Assembly (NCBI RefSeq): GCF_018861065.1
Contig: NZ_JAHKQO010000016.1
Location: 124,001-188,000, forward strand
DNA: 64,000 bases
Direction of reading: 5' to 3'
Origin: Paraglaciecola arctica
Lineage (GTDB): Bacteria; Pseudomonadota; Gammaproteobacteria; Enterobacterales; Alteromonadaceae
The notes beneath the pieces were generated by a model that saw only the letters and a list, made by a program, of their open reading frames with translations, was not told the origin of the DNA and ran no database searches. This document shows positions 18,653-26,866 of the stretch, one piece after another (the stretch's first letter is position 1; each line of letters begins with the position of its first letter). Made by a program: the position numbers and the translations under genes.

Positions 18653-20172
18653 TTAAGCACTCCTTGGGAAATGCCAAACTGTTTGCTTTCTAGAGTATTT
18701 TTCATGATGTCTTTAATATTACTTGTTGCCGAATAGATCGCGTCAATAGCGTCGCGGTATGTTTGGATAAATACTGGGTGTGTATTTAAATCACCAAATA
18801 CACTGTTTAGTTTTAAGAAAGCCAGTTTGTCGATAGTTGTTTTGTGAGCGTAGCTAGCAAGTTCGTCTTTCATTACGTCTTGAATTTCTATCGGCTCTTG
18901 TTGTGCATTTGTTTGTTTGTCACTGTATAAACACCAAGTAGCAATTACTAGAGCTGCAAGTGAGCAGTCGCGCCCCGCTTCTAAGTTTTCGTGAATAGTA
19001 GCGATTAAAAATTTAGGTAATTTAGCTGAGCTTTCAGAACAAATACGTACCAAACTGTCTTTTATATTAGGGTTAGAAAAACGCTCAATTAGGGTGTTTT
19101 TATATTGTTCTAAATCAATACCGGGTAATTCATCTAATAATGGCGTCACTTCTAGATCCATAAAAGCCCGCAAGAATTTAGCAAAAACTGGATCAGATAC
19201 AGTTTCATCAATAGTCCCGTAACCGTGAATCGCACCCAATAACCCCAAAACCGAATGGCCGGCGTTTAATAGCCGAATTTTCATTTTCTCAAAAGGCGTA
19301 ACATCAGTGACAAATTGCGCACCCACTAAATCCCAGTTAGGCCGTCCGTCACTAAAGTTATCTTCAATGACCCACTGTGCAAAAGATTCACAAGTAATGG
19401 GCCATTCATCTTTTAGACCAAAAGTTTGTGCCACATAGTCAATATCGGCTTTTGTTGTGACAGGGGTGATGCGGTCAACCATGGCATTTGGAAATTCAAC
19501 GTGCTGTGCAATCCAATGGCTTAGCATAAGATCTTGTTGTTCAGTGAACGAGAGTAACATTTTGCGAGTGACTGCGCCGTTATGCTGAATATTGTCACAA
19601 GACTGTACGGTAAACGCTTGGATATTATTTGCTTTGCGAATTCTTAATGCTGCGGCAATGTAACCAAATGCCGTTATAGGATCATTTGGATGGGTAATGT
19701 CATGGGCAATATCTGGGTGATTTAAATCTAGATCGCCCGTCATAGGATCTATATTGTAACCTCCTTCGGTAATGGTTAAGGATACAATTTTGGTTTCGCT
19801 ATTAGCTAATTTATCAATCACGTTTTGTTTGTTGTCAGGGGCAAACATAAAATCGATCATTGAACCTATGACTTTGTTCTCAATTTGACCATTGGGATGG
19901 CGAACCACTAATGAATACAGGTAGTCTTGTTTGACTAAAATGTCTCGTAAGCTACGGTTGTTCTCTAGTAAACCAATACCACAAATTGCCCACTGTTCTG
20001 AGCCTGGGGTTTTTAGTAGTTCATTAATGTACATTGCTTGGTGTGCGCGATGAAAACCACCTACACCAATATGTACTATGCCTGCTGTAAGTTTATTGCG
20101 ATCATAATTGGGAATATCAATATGGCTGGGTAAATTAGCCAAATTAGACTGATTTAATTGATTGTTAGTCAT
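18649..20172 (-). CDS. Mannitol 2-dehydrogenase / fructuronate reductase family polyol dehydrogenase
   Basis: A 507-residue NAD(P)-dependent long-chain polyol dehydrogenase. I use the ATG at 20172 (MTNNQLNQSN), which has an AAAGGT ribosome binding site; the frame runs 30 codons further upstream without support. The dinucleotide-binding segment is IVHIGVGGFHRAHQAMY. The catalytic Lys-x4-Asn-x2-His pattern appears exactly in KIRLLNAGH, as in mannitol 2-dehydrogenase. Coupling to a fructokinase and an upstream permease favours oxidation of mannitol, arabitol or a similar polyol to a ketose over uronate metabolism, but uronate reductases belong to the same family. Confidence 0.85.
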   Translation of the reverse strand: MTNNQLNQSNLANLPSHIDIPNYDRNKLTAGIVHIGVGGFHRAHQAMYINELLKTPGSEQWAICGIGLLENNRSLRDILVKQDYLYSLVVRHPNGQIENKVIGSMIDFMFAPDNKQNVIDKLANSETKIVSLTITEGGYNIDPMTGDLDLNHPDIAHDITHPNDPITAFGYIAAALRIRKANNIQAFTVQSCDNIQHNGAVTRKMLLSFTEQQDLMLSHWIAQHVEFPNAMVDRITPVTTKADIDYVAQTFGLKDEWPITCESFAQWVIEDNFSDGRPNWDLVGAQFVTDVTPFEKMKIRLLNAGHSVLGLLGAIHGYGTIDETVSDPVFAKFLRAFMDLEVTPLLDELPGIDLEQYKNTLIERFSNPNIKDSLVRICSESSAKLPKFLIATIHENLEAGRDCSLAALVIATWCLYSDKQTNAQQEPIEIQDVMKDELASYAHKTTIDKLAFLKLNSVFGDLNTHPVFIQTYRDAIDAIYSATSNIKDIMKNTLESKQFGISQGVLK

Positions 20173-20324
20173 TCGTTTTACCTTTCTATGTAGGATTCTT
20201 CCCACAAAATATGCTGATAAGCGATGCTGCAGGCTAATCAGTTGTACCAATGTTTTTGCCAAAACCGTTGTTGCTTTAATTCAAAGCAACAACGTAAGTG
20301 GCACCTTAAGTTATCAGTAGATAA

Positions 20325-22040
20325 CTAGTTATTAAGTGATTTTTGACGTCTAAGAGACATATAGGCACTGCCAAAGTAGGTGATAGTAAAGATGAAGCAG
20401 TACAGTTCGAACTGCGCCTTATTAACATCATAAATATGCATACTTTCGCTAAAAAACATAACCTGACAAGCAAACCCAGTAATGATCAATAGTGAAATAA
20501 CCGATACTGCATTGAGTAGTTTGCTTATGCCGCTTTTATCATGAATAAAAGGTTTATCATCAATAGCTTGGTCGGTTTGAAAAGCAACAATTTGTTGTTG
20601 TTCGAGTACTTCAGCTGCGACTTCTTTAGTGTAATCCTTATCGGCACCATATTTTTTGGCTAGCAAGGTATAAACAATGATGCTGAAAATCCAAGTAGGG
20701 ATAAATAAGTAATAAAATGACATCACATCTAACGCATTTAATCCAAAACCAAATGTTAAGGCTAACGCCCAGGTAGCTATGGCAGGAACACTGCGAGAGA
20801 GTTTTTGATACTTCGCCCAATATCGGGTTAAGCCAAGTTTTGGAAATAACGTATGTTCAGCAAATACAATGCCGCCAACTGGCACAACGAGTAAGCCCGC
20901 ATAAGTGAGTAGGGGTAACATTTGCGAAAACACGAAAGGAAAACACGCAATGATCACAGTAACAACACCAACTACAGCTGTTGTTCTTTCACGTGAATGA
21001 TTAACAAAAATAGACTGAGCCGCTAAGCCTGCGCGATATAAGTTTGCATTTGCGGTTGTCCAACCAGCAATAATAATAATCACAAAACCTGTTAAACCTA
21101 ATGCATGATAAGCTACGTCACCTGGATCGAGTGACGTAATAGTGGTTTTAAGTAAAACCGCGGCACCAGCCCCCATAATACCGGCTGAAATCCAGGCGAT
21201 ATAATGTCCAAAGAACATGCCGACACCAGAGAACAAGCCATAACTTTTCTTTTTAGCGAAACGAAATATAGCCATGTCAATTAAGCCAAAGTGAGTGATA
21301 GAGTTAGCTGCCCATGCAAATCCTATGACTTCTAACAAACCAATGCCTTTTTCACCACTACCGGTAAAACCGGTCCAAATGGAGTGGTCTCCAATTGTGA
21401 TAAAGTCACCCCATCCACTAAGCGTAGTGGTACCTAATACGTGATTCGATAGGGCGGGAAATAAAGTAAATGAGCCAGCAATAAAGATAACAAACAGCCA
21501 AGGTGCACAAATTTTAGAAAAATCAGCTACGGTGGAAAAACCGTACATAGCAACCAATACCACTATCGACCCTACGGCTAAAACAATGGCAACAAACCAA
21601 AAACTATTAGGGTACCAATTCAGTTGTGCAGGAATATCAAATACAAACCTGACTGCGGTGGAAGACACCGTAATCATGGCTGCGGAGATCACCGAAAATA
21701 TCACCACATTCGCCCAGTTATAGAGTTTGGTCATCGAATTACCGGCAATTTTATTCAGGTAATTATATAAACTTAAACGAGTTTCAACCGCTATGGGGGC
21801 GGTTAATAACCACCATGAACACATGGCTAATAGATTACCAATTAACAAACCTAACAAAATATCTCTGGTCGATGCACCTAACGCGACAAAGGTGGCACCG
21901 ATAACAAATTCTGTGGCGGCAACATGTTCACCTGCATATAAGCCAGCAAAATGTTTCCAGCCATGCAATTTATTCTTTGCGACTGGCATTTGTTCTTCAT
22001 TTATTTCATGAAAAGCGTTATCTCTTTGAGTATCAGCCAT
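20325..22040 (-). CDS. NCS1-type (purine-cytosine permease-like) transporter
   Basis: A 571-residue inner-membrane protein with about twelve hydrophobic segments. The start at 22040 (MADTQRDN) has a GAGGA ribosome binding site; a start at 22061 would add seven residues. N-terminal features LHGWKHFAGLYAGEHVAATEF and the first helices resemble the cytosine permease/NCS1 group (COG1457). The family usually imports nucleobases, hydantoins or related compounds by Na+ or H+ symport. Here it lies between a SorC sugar-type regulator and polyol enzymes, so the substrate may be a polyol. That is inference from context. Confidence 0.75.
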   Translation of the reverse strand: MADTQRDNAFHEINEEQMPVAKNKLHGWKHFAGLYAGEHVAATEFVIGATFVALGASTRDILLGLLIGNLLAMCSWWLLTAPIAVETRLSLYNYLNKIAGNSMTKLYNWANVVIFSVISAAMITVSSTAVRFVFDIPAQLNWYPNSFWFVAIVLAVGSIVVLVAMYGFSTVADFSKICAPWLFVIFIAGSFTLFPALSNHVLGTTTLSGWGDFITIGDHSIWTGFTGSGEKGIGLLEVIGFAWAANSITHFGLIDMAIFRFAKKKSYGLFSGVGMFFGHYIAWISAGIMGAGAAVLLKTTITSLDPGDVAYHALGLTGFVIIIIAGWTTANANLYRAGLAAQSIFVNHSRERTTAVVGVVTVIIACFPFVFSQMLPLLTYAGLLVVPVGGIVFAEHTLFPKLGLTRYWAKYQKLSRSVPAIATWALALTFGFGLNALDVMSFYYLFIPTWIFSIIVYTLLAKKYGADKDYTKEVAAEVLEQQQIVAFQTDQAIDDKPFIHDKSGISKLLNAVSVISLLIITGFACQVMFFSESMHIYDVNKAQFELYCFIFTITYFGSAYMSLRRQKSLNN

Positions 22041-22119
22041 TTTTATTTTCCTCATTATCACTATCGCTGCGTAAACAAGCAGATAAGCGATAATATTTTT
22101 AAACTAGAATTAAGAATGT

Positions 22120-23085
22120 TTACTTTGAAGACAAAGCGAGTACGGCCTTGGCGGTATACTCGTTTGTAATTAGCGAATTAATTAGTTTGCCTTTCAGGGC
22201 AGCATAAATTGCTGGTATTTTGTCTGAACCAGCGGCAATGCCATAAACAGGTTTAGACGCGTTAATGATTAACGGCGCACTGACTACGCGATCATTGGTT
22301 GCATTATCAAGTAGCTGACCATTTTGGTCATAGAGCCAGCTCACAATTTCTCCGTAAGCACCATCATTTTTCAAATGACTTAATTCAGAATCATTAATGA
22401 AACCGTCTAATAACAAAGGAGAGTTATCGGTAATTTGACCTATGCCCACAAAAGTCGCATCGGCTTGTTCAATTAAGCTAAAGATACTTTTAACAGGTTG
22501 CAGGTTTTGCAGGGTGTTTTTTTCAGAAATGCTAGATGCAATGACGGGAAGGGGCATTGGGAAATGTTTAGCATTGATACGATTTGCCATAGTCACCACA
22601 ATATCAAACGCTGAGGCCGAGCCGTCTGCCATCATATTTCCTACAAGTGATACAATTTTGTGTTGTTGGCATTGCATTGAAGGAAGCTCATCAATACAAG
22701 CTTTTAGCGCTCTGCCTGTACCAAAGGCCAATGTTTTTGGCGTTTCTGATTTTAAGTAACGCTCTAGAATTGCGGCACTGCATTGCGCTAAACCGTGATT
22801 TGCGTCAGGAGTGGCTGGATCGCTAGGAACTATTTCGCAATCCAGTAAAGCAAATTTGTCTTTTAACTGCTGCGCTAACTCCATACATTGTGCAATCGGA
22901 TGGTCCAAACGCACTTTTATCAATCCTTCAGTTACAGCAAGGGCAACTAATCGTTGTGCGGATTGGCGAGAGACTTCTAACTTTTGGGCGATTTCATCTT
23001 GAGTATTTTTGGCTACATAATATAGCCATGCTGCGCGAGCGGCGTCTTCTAAACGTTTTAACTCAGTTGTTGATCTATTATCCAT
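22120..23085 (-). CDS. SorC/DeoR-type sugar-binding transcriptional regulator
   Basis: A 321-residue regulator starting at the ATG at 23085 (MDNRSTTELKRL; AAGG ribosome binding site 7 nt upstream). The N-terminal helix-turn-helix is TQDEIAQKLEVSRQSAQRLV. The C-terminal sugar-phosphate-isomerase-like effector domain includes AFGTGRALKACIDEL, SLVGNMMADG and VFGIAAG-like VYGIAAGSDK. It is first in a minus-strand run with the permease, dehydrogenase and kinase, and divergent from the outer-membrane protein gene. SorC proteins normally respond to a phosphorylated sugar or polyol. Candidate operators are at 23137-23169 and 23401-23433. Confidence 0.88.
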   Translation of the reverse strand: MDNRSTTELKRLEDAARAAWLYYVAKNTQDEIAQKLEVSRQSAQRLVALAVTEGLIKVRLDHPIAQCMELAQQLKDKFALLDCEIVPSDPATPDANHGLAQCSAAILERYLKSETPKTLAFGTGRALKACIDELPSMQCQQHKIVSLVGNMMADGSASAFDIVVTMANRINAKHFPMPLPVIASSISEKNTLQNLQPVKSIFSLIEQADATFVGIGQITDNSPLLLDGFINDSELSHLKNDGAYGEIVSWLYDQNGQLLDNATNDRVVSAPLIINASKPVYGIAAGSDKIPAIYAALKGKLINSLITNEYTAKAVLALSSK

Positions 23086-23136
23086 TAGGATGCCTTTTTG
23101 TTTGCAACTTGGTATTACAATAATCGTTGACCCGTT

Positions 23137-23169
23137 TGAGCTTATGCTCAAGTTTCGGGCATATTCTCA
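23137..23169. promoter_or_regulatory. Candidate SorC operator pair upstream of the regulator
   Basis: Two 14-bp imperfect palindromes of the form TGRGCN-N2-TGCTCA: TGAGCTTATGCTCA (23137-23150) and CGGGCATATTCTCA (23156-23169), with starts 19 bp apart. The pair lies just upstream of the regulator start. The same two-site layout recurs at 23401-23433, which is why I take it as an operator and not chance. Confidence 0.6.
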
Positions 23170-23400
23170 GTTGTTTGTTGGTATGTCAACATTTTGCTGC
23201 GTCTTTTTTATACAAAAATTAAACAAAATGGTAACAAGGCTAAATGTACTGGTTTTAACCAATACCAGAGATACCAAGCTAAATTGCTATTTAAAAAAAT
23301 CTAGTTACTTGTAACTTATTGAATATATTAAGTTATTAAAAGTGATCGAGGATTTTATTAAATTTTTGTAAATAAAGTCATTGACCTGAATATCGGTGTT

Positions 23401-23433
23401 GTGGAAAATGCTCACCTAATGGGCATTTGCTCA
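23401..23433. promoter_or_regulatory. Candidate SorC operator pair upstream of the outer-membrane protein gene
   Basis: TGGGCATTTGCTCA (23420-23433) plus an upstream half-site TGCTCA (23409-23414). The TGCTCA start, the GGGCAT start (+12) and the second (T)NCTCA start (+19) have the same offsets as in the 23137-23169 element. Position, about 100 bp before the porin-like gene, fits control of the divergent transcript by the same regulator. Confidence 0.6.
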
Positions 23434-23536
23434 AGCGTGTTGTTTGGTCGTAATCTGTTTTGGATATTTGACGATGAACATAGCTAAATCCAATCAATCA
23501 CCATTCACTAAAGTCACTGTTTTTGGAGAAAGTAAA

Positions 23537-24307
23537 ATGTTAACCAATTCCGTGAAAGCAATTTTTTTAATAGCGATATACTGTTTATTTAGTTTCAGCT
23601 CTCAAAGCTTTGCGAATGAAAATACAGGGAGGTGGGATTTAAGTTTCGACCTTAAAACTAATCACCTGTGGCATGGATTTATTGTCACCGACGGAGTGAT
23701 GACGTCAGGCGAACTGACTTATAAAACAGCCGACAATAAAACCACTTTTGGCTTATGGGGTGGGGGCTCTTTTAATGGTGAGTTCAAAGAGTTTACCTAT
23801 TTTGCTTCCCATCAGTTTTCTGATCAGTTGTTTGTTGAAATTGTTAATCATGGTAACCATTCGTCTATCCCTGACAGTGATGTGGACATATTCGATTATT
23901 CTTCAGACCCTTTAAAAACAGGTAACTTTATTGATGTAGGTCTTGGTTATACCTTTGAAGGTGAGATGCCTATTTCGGTATATTATTCGGTTATTGTGCA
24001 GGGCGTTGATTCTTTTGTGGATGCCGATTCAGGTAAAAAGGAACGGGCTTACACTAACTACATAGAAATCAGCGCACCAGTATGGAAAGGTAAAGACGGT
24101 GAAACGGTTGATGTATTTATTGGCGGCGCTTTTTCTCCAATACAAGAAAAGAACTTTTATTCTGATAATGCGAATATTAACAATCTTGGTTTTACATATA
24201 AAAAGCAGCTTCAAGTAGCTGGATATAGTTTACCTGTTTCAGCAACGGCTATGTGGAACCCTGCGTTAAATCACGGTGCGCTGCAAGTCGCTGTTAATTT
24301 GTTCTGA
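23537..24307 (+). CDS. Outer-membrane beta-barrel protein, TorF-like putative porin
   Basis: A 256-residue product from the ATG at 23537, which has a GGAGA ribosome binding site and opens a normal signal peptide (MLTNSVKAIFLIAIYCLFSF, cleavage near SFA-NEN). The mature protein alternates polar and aromatic residues in amphipathic strands and ends in Phe (VAVNLF), the classic last beta-strand of outer-membrane barrels. Overall size and pattern resemble TorF-type small porins. With the polyol genes and shared operators, it probably admits the polyol or a glycoside through the outer membrane. This is inference. Confidence 0.7.
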   Translation: MLTNSVKAIFLIAIYCLFSFSSQSFANENTGRWDLSFDLKTNHLWHGFIVTDGVMTSGELTYKTADNKTTFGLWGGGSFNGEFKEFTYFASHQFSDQLFVEIVNHGNHSSIPDSDVDIFDYSSDPLKTGNFIDVGLGYTFEGEMPISVYYSVIVQGVDSFVDADSGKKERAYTNYIEISAPVWKGKDGETVDVFIGGAFSPIQEKNFYSDNANINNLGFTYKKQLQVAGYSLPVSATAMWNPALNHGALQVAVNLF

Positions 24308-24371
24308 TTTTTAGTGCTCTTAACTATAAAATCGAACGCTTACAAGCAAATACAGTAAGGTGTTTATTACC

Positions 24372-25067
24372 ATGAATTTGGCTAATTATTTACAGTGTCA
24401 TCCTATCGAATTAATCATATTTGATTGTGATGGAGTGTTAGTCGATAGCGAAATTTTAAGTAAGCAAACTTTGCTTAAAATGCTCAGTGAGTTAGGTGCG
24501 AATGTCTCTGATGAATATTTTCATAGGCATTTTTTGGGTTACAACTTTGAGCATGTTACCGCAAAAGTCTTAGCTGATTTTTCAATTGTTCTGACCGAAG
24601 ATTTTCGTTTGGCCTACAGAGATGCATTGTTAGATGTCTTCACAACAGAATTAAAGCCTACCCTTGAGTTAGATTCCTTACTAGACAAATTGCATGTGAA
24701 GTCTTGCGTGGCAACCAGTAGTAGCCCTGCTAAGGTAAGTCATGCATTGCATACCACGGCTTTAAATGAGTATTTTTCTGGTAAAGTATTTACGGCATCT
24801 GAAGTGAAAAATGGTAAACCTGCCCCAGACTTATTTTTACATGCGGCGAATAAGATGGGGGTGGCAGCTGAACATTGTTTAGTTATTGAAGATTCTCCAG
24901 CGGGGATTCAAGGTGCAAAGGCTGCGAATATGCGAGTCATTAGGTATGCAGGCGCGAGTCATTTGATTCACCACAGTTATCATGATGATGTGCATACTAT
25001 TACCCATTGGGAGCAGTTAGAGCATTTAATCTCTGAACTCGACCCTAATCAAAAAGTTGAAATGTAA
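24372..25067 (+). CDS. HAD-superfamily sugar phosphatase / phosphoglucomutase-like hydrolase
   Basis: A 231-residue HAD subfamily IA enzyme. Motif I FDCDGVLVDSE (nucleophile and acid Asp), motif II ATSSSPAKV, motif III Lys in VKNGKPAPD, and motif IV IEDSPAGIQGAKAA are all present, so it should be active. I take the ATG at 24372; a GTG at 24360 is possible. It follows the porin gene by 64 nt, in the same direction. It probably dephosphorylates a sugar- or polyol-phosphate, either to relieve phosphate stress or to lower the SorC effector. The substrate is not determinable here. Confidence 0.82.
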   Translation: MNLANYLQCHPIELIIFDCDGVLVDSEILSKQTLLKMLSELGANVSDEYFHRHFLGYNFEHVTAKVLADFSIVLTEDFRLAYRDALLDVFTTELKPTLELDSLLDKLHVKSCVATSSSPAKVSHALHTTALNEYFSGKVFTASEVKNGKPAPDLFLHAANKMGVAAEHCLVIEDSPAGIQGAKAANMRVIRYAGASHLIHHSYHDDVHTITHWEQLEHLISELDPNQKVEM

Positions 25068-25483
25068 GACGTATCATTAATGCTAGTGAATACCAAATAG
25101 ACGTTTAAGAACCGTAAACTTTACCAATTACTGTGGTTTTTATGTCATGCCCTTTAGTAATATTGTCCCGCAGTTGGCTGACTTAACTGGTGTTAAATCT
25201 ATCCTAACTACGACAACAAGGTTTAGGTTTTCTGCAGGTTTTGAGTCTGTCTCTTGACCCTTTCACTATTTTTAATGATGGCTGTATTATCACCAAAGCA
25301 ATTATTATGGCGATGTCTAAGTCAGAGATTAAAGAGTCTTGCCATATGACTAAGCGCCGTACTTCATTCACTGAGCCGGCCGTTAAACCGGTCATTAATG
25401 ACCGGCTTCTTTTCATTTCTCTGGGCGAGTCGTATTGTTTTCAGCACCTATTGTCTAATTTAATTAAGTAGATATTGACTAAA
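25068..25483. other. Intergenic region between the polyol and efflux loci
   Basis: About 415 bases between convergent genes. Apart from the inverted repeats at 25373-25412 I see no supported gene. Short open frames on both strands here lack ribosome binding sites and recognisable content. Confidence 0.5.
25373..25412. terminator. Nested hairpins, probable bidirectional terminator
   Basis: A perfect 18-base palindrome CCGGTCATTAATGACCGG (25388-25405) is followed by CTTCTTTTC. An alternative stem can form between GAGCCGG (25373-25379) and CCGGCTT (25402-25408), sharing the right arm. It lies between the HAD gene and the convergent efflux operon. A terminator is the simplest reading; the mutually exclusive stems also resemble an attenuator. 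Confidence 0.5.
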
Positions 25484-26866
25484 TTAGATCACGCTTATGC
25501 CGCCACCAAATGCACGGTATATATCCACTAATCGATTGAAGCTTTGTTGTTCAAGAAGGGCTAGTTGACTACGACCTTCTAACACATCACGTTGCGCTTC
25601 CAATAAATCCAAAAACTCTCCACTGCCGGCTTCAAAACGCTGCTTTGCAATTGTCATGGCTTTTTCACTGGCTCGCCATTGATATTCGGTACTGAGTTGT
25701 TGTCGACGGCTAAAATTGTAGCTTTGTAACGAAAACTGCATATCAGCAAGAGCGTCAAACACTTGTTGCTCAAATTGCGCAAGGGCAATAACCGAGCTCG
25801 CTTCTGCTTGGCGAATACGTGCTTTAACTGAGCCTAAATCAGCTACTTGCCAGCTTAAGCTTGGAGCGATATTCCAACTTTCATTCTGGCCGTTTACGCT
25901 GAGCCCCGGCCCTGATAAAAATCCTAAAAATCCGCTGACAGATAGATTGGGATATAAATCAGCCGTTGCGACGCCAATTCTTGCGGTAGTAGCAGCTAAG
26001 GCGCGTTCAGAGCTAGCCACATCGGCTCGATATTGCAGGTAGTTTTCGCCTTGGGTTAAGGCGATGGGTTGCGAAAGTTGCGGCAAAGCGCTGAGATCGT
26101 TTAAGGCCAATGTGCCGGGCTTCTTGCCTAATAAAGCCGACAAGGTTGCATCAGCACGTGCGAGTAATGTGCCGTATTGCGGAACGGTCGCCTCAACTGC
26201 ATATACTTGTGCGTCGATTCGCGCCATTTCTAACTCCGAAGCAAAACCCGCCTCGAACCGCACTTTAACGATTGTGCGAGTTTGTTGCAGGTTAGCGAGG
26301 TTTTTTTGTGCTACCTTTAAACGAAATTGCGCCCCTCTATAGTCACCATAACTTGTGGCTATCTGACTAATAATTTGTAGTTGCGCGTCGTGCCAAAGAA
26401 TGTCGGCCTGCTCGGCTTCGGCTGAAGCTGCTTCTACTGCTCTGCGAATCTTTCCAAACAAATCCACATCCCAATTTAGATTTGCACCAGTAGTATAACC
26501 GCGAGTAATAGTATTGTTGTCGCTACTCAAAACCGTTGCGTTTTTCGTAGTTTGGTAACCTGCGTCTAGTGTTCCTTTAGGCAGAAAATCGTTATCTGCA
26601 TCACGAAATATCGCATAAGCCCGCTGCACATTGGCTTGTGCTTGCAGCAAAGTATGGTTTTCAGTTAACGCTTCTTGAATTAAATGGTTGAGCTCTTTAT
26701 CGTTAAAGGCTTGCCACCAAGTCGTCAATTTTTCAGATTGTTGGTATGGCGTGGTAATGTCAATGCTTTTGACCTGCTTTGGCGCCTGATAATCAGGGCC
26801 TACAGCACAAGCACTTAAAATCGAGAGTATGCCCAAGATGGCAACTGTTTTTAATGGCTTACCCAT
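25484..26866 (-). CDS. RND efflux outer-membrane lipoprotein, OprM/NodT family
   Basis: A 460-residue outer-membrane channel subunit. The lipoprotein signal ends at LSACAVGPDYQAP, with the typical AVGPDY start of mature OprM-like proteins. Two structural repeats of the TolC fold follow, each with long helices (for example DADLDLLEAQR-like GEFLDLLEAQRDVLEGRSQLA). It overlaps the transporter stop by 8 nt. It should form a trimeric exit duct for the pump encoded immediately upstream. Last gene of the operon. Confidence 0.92.
   Translation of the reverse strand: MGKPLKTVAILGILSILSACAVGPDYQAPKQVKSIDITTPYQQSEKLTTWWQAFNDKELNHLIQEALTENHTLLQAQANVQRAYAIFRDADNDFLPKGTLDAGYQTTKNATVLSSDNNTITRGYTTGANLNWDVDLFGKIRRAVEAASAEAEQADILWHDAQLQIISQIATSYGDYRGAQFRLKVAQKNLANLQQTRTIVKVRFEAGFASELEMARIDAQVYAVEATVPQYGTLLARADATLSALLGKKPGTLALNDLSALPQLSQPIALTQGENYLQYRADVASSERALAATTARIGVATADLYPNLSVSGFLGFLSGPGLSVNGQNESWNIAPSLSWQVADLGSVKARIRQAEASSVIALAQFEQQVFDALADMQFSLQSYNFSRRQQLSTEYQWRASEKAMTIAKQRFEAGSGEFLDLLEAQRDVLEGRSQLALLEQQSFNRLVDIYRAFGGGISVI

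Noticed and set aside
23444-23536. Upstream extension of the porin-like gene
   Set aside because: It would bury the signal peptide behind 31 residues; the ATG at 23537 has a GGAGA site and opens the signal peptide directly.
25241-25471. 76-codon open frame between the HAD and efflux genes
   Set aside because: It runs through the palindromic terminator region and shows no coding features.
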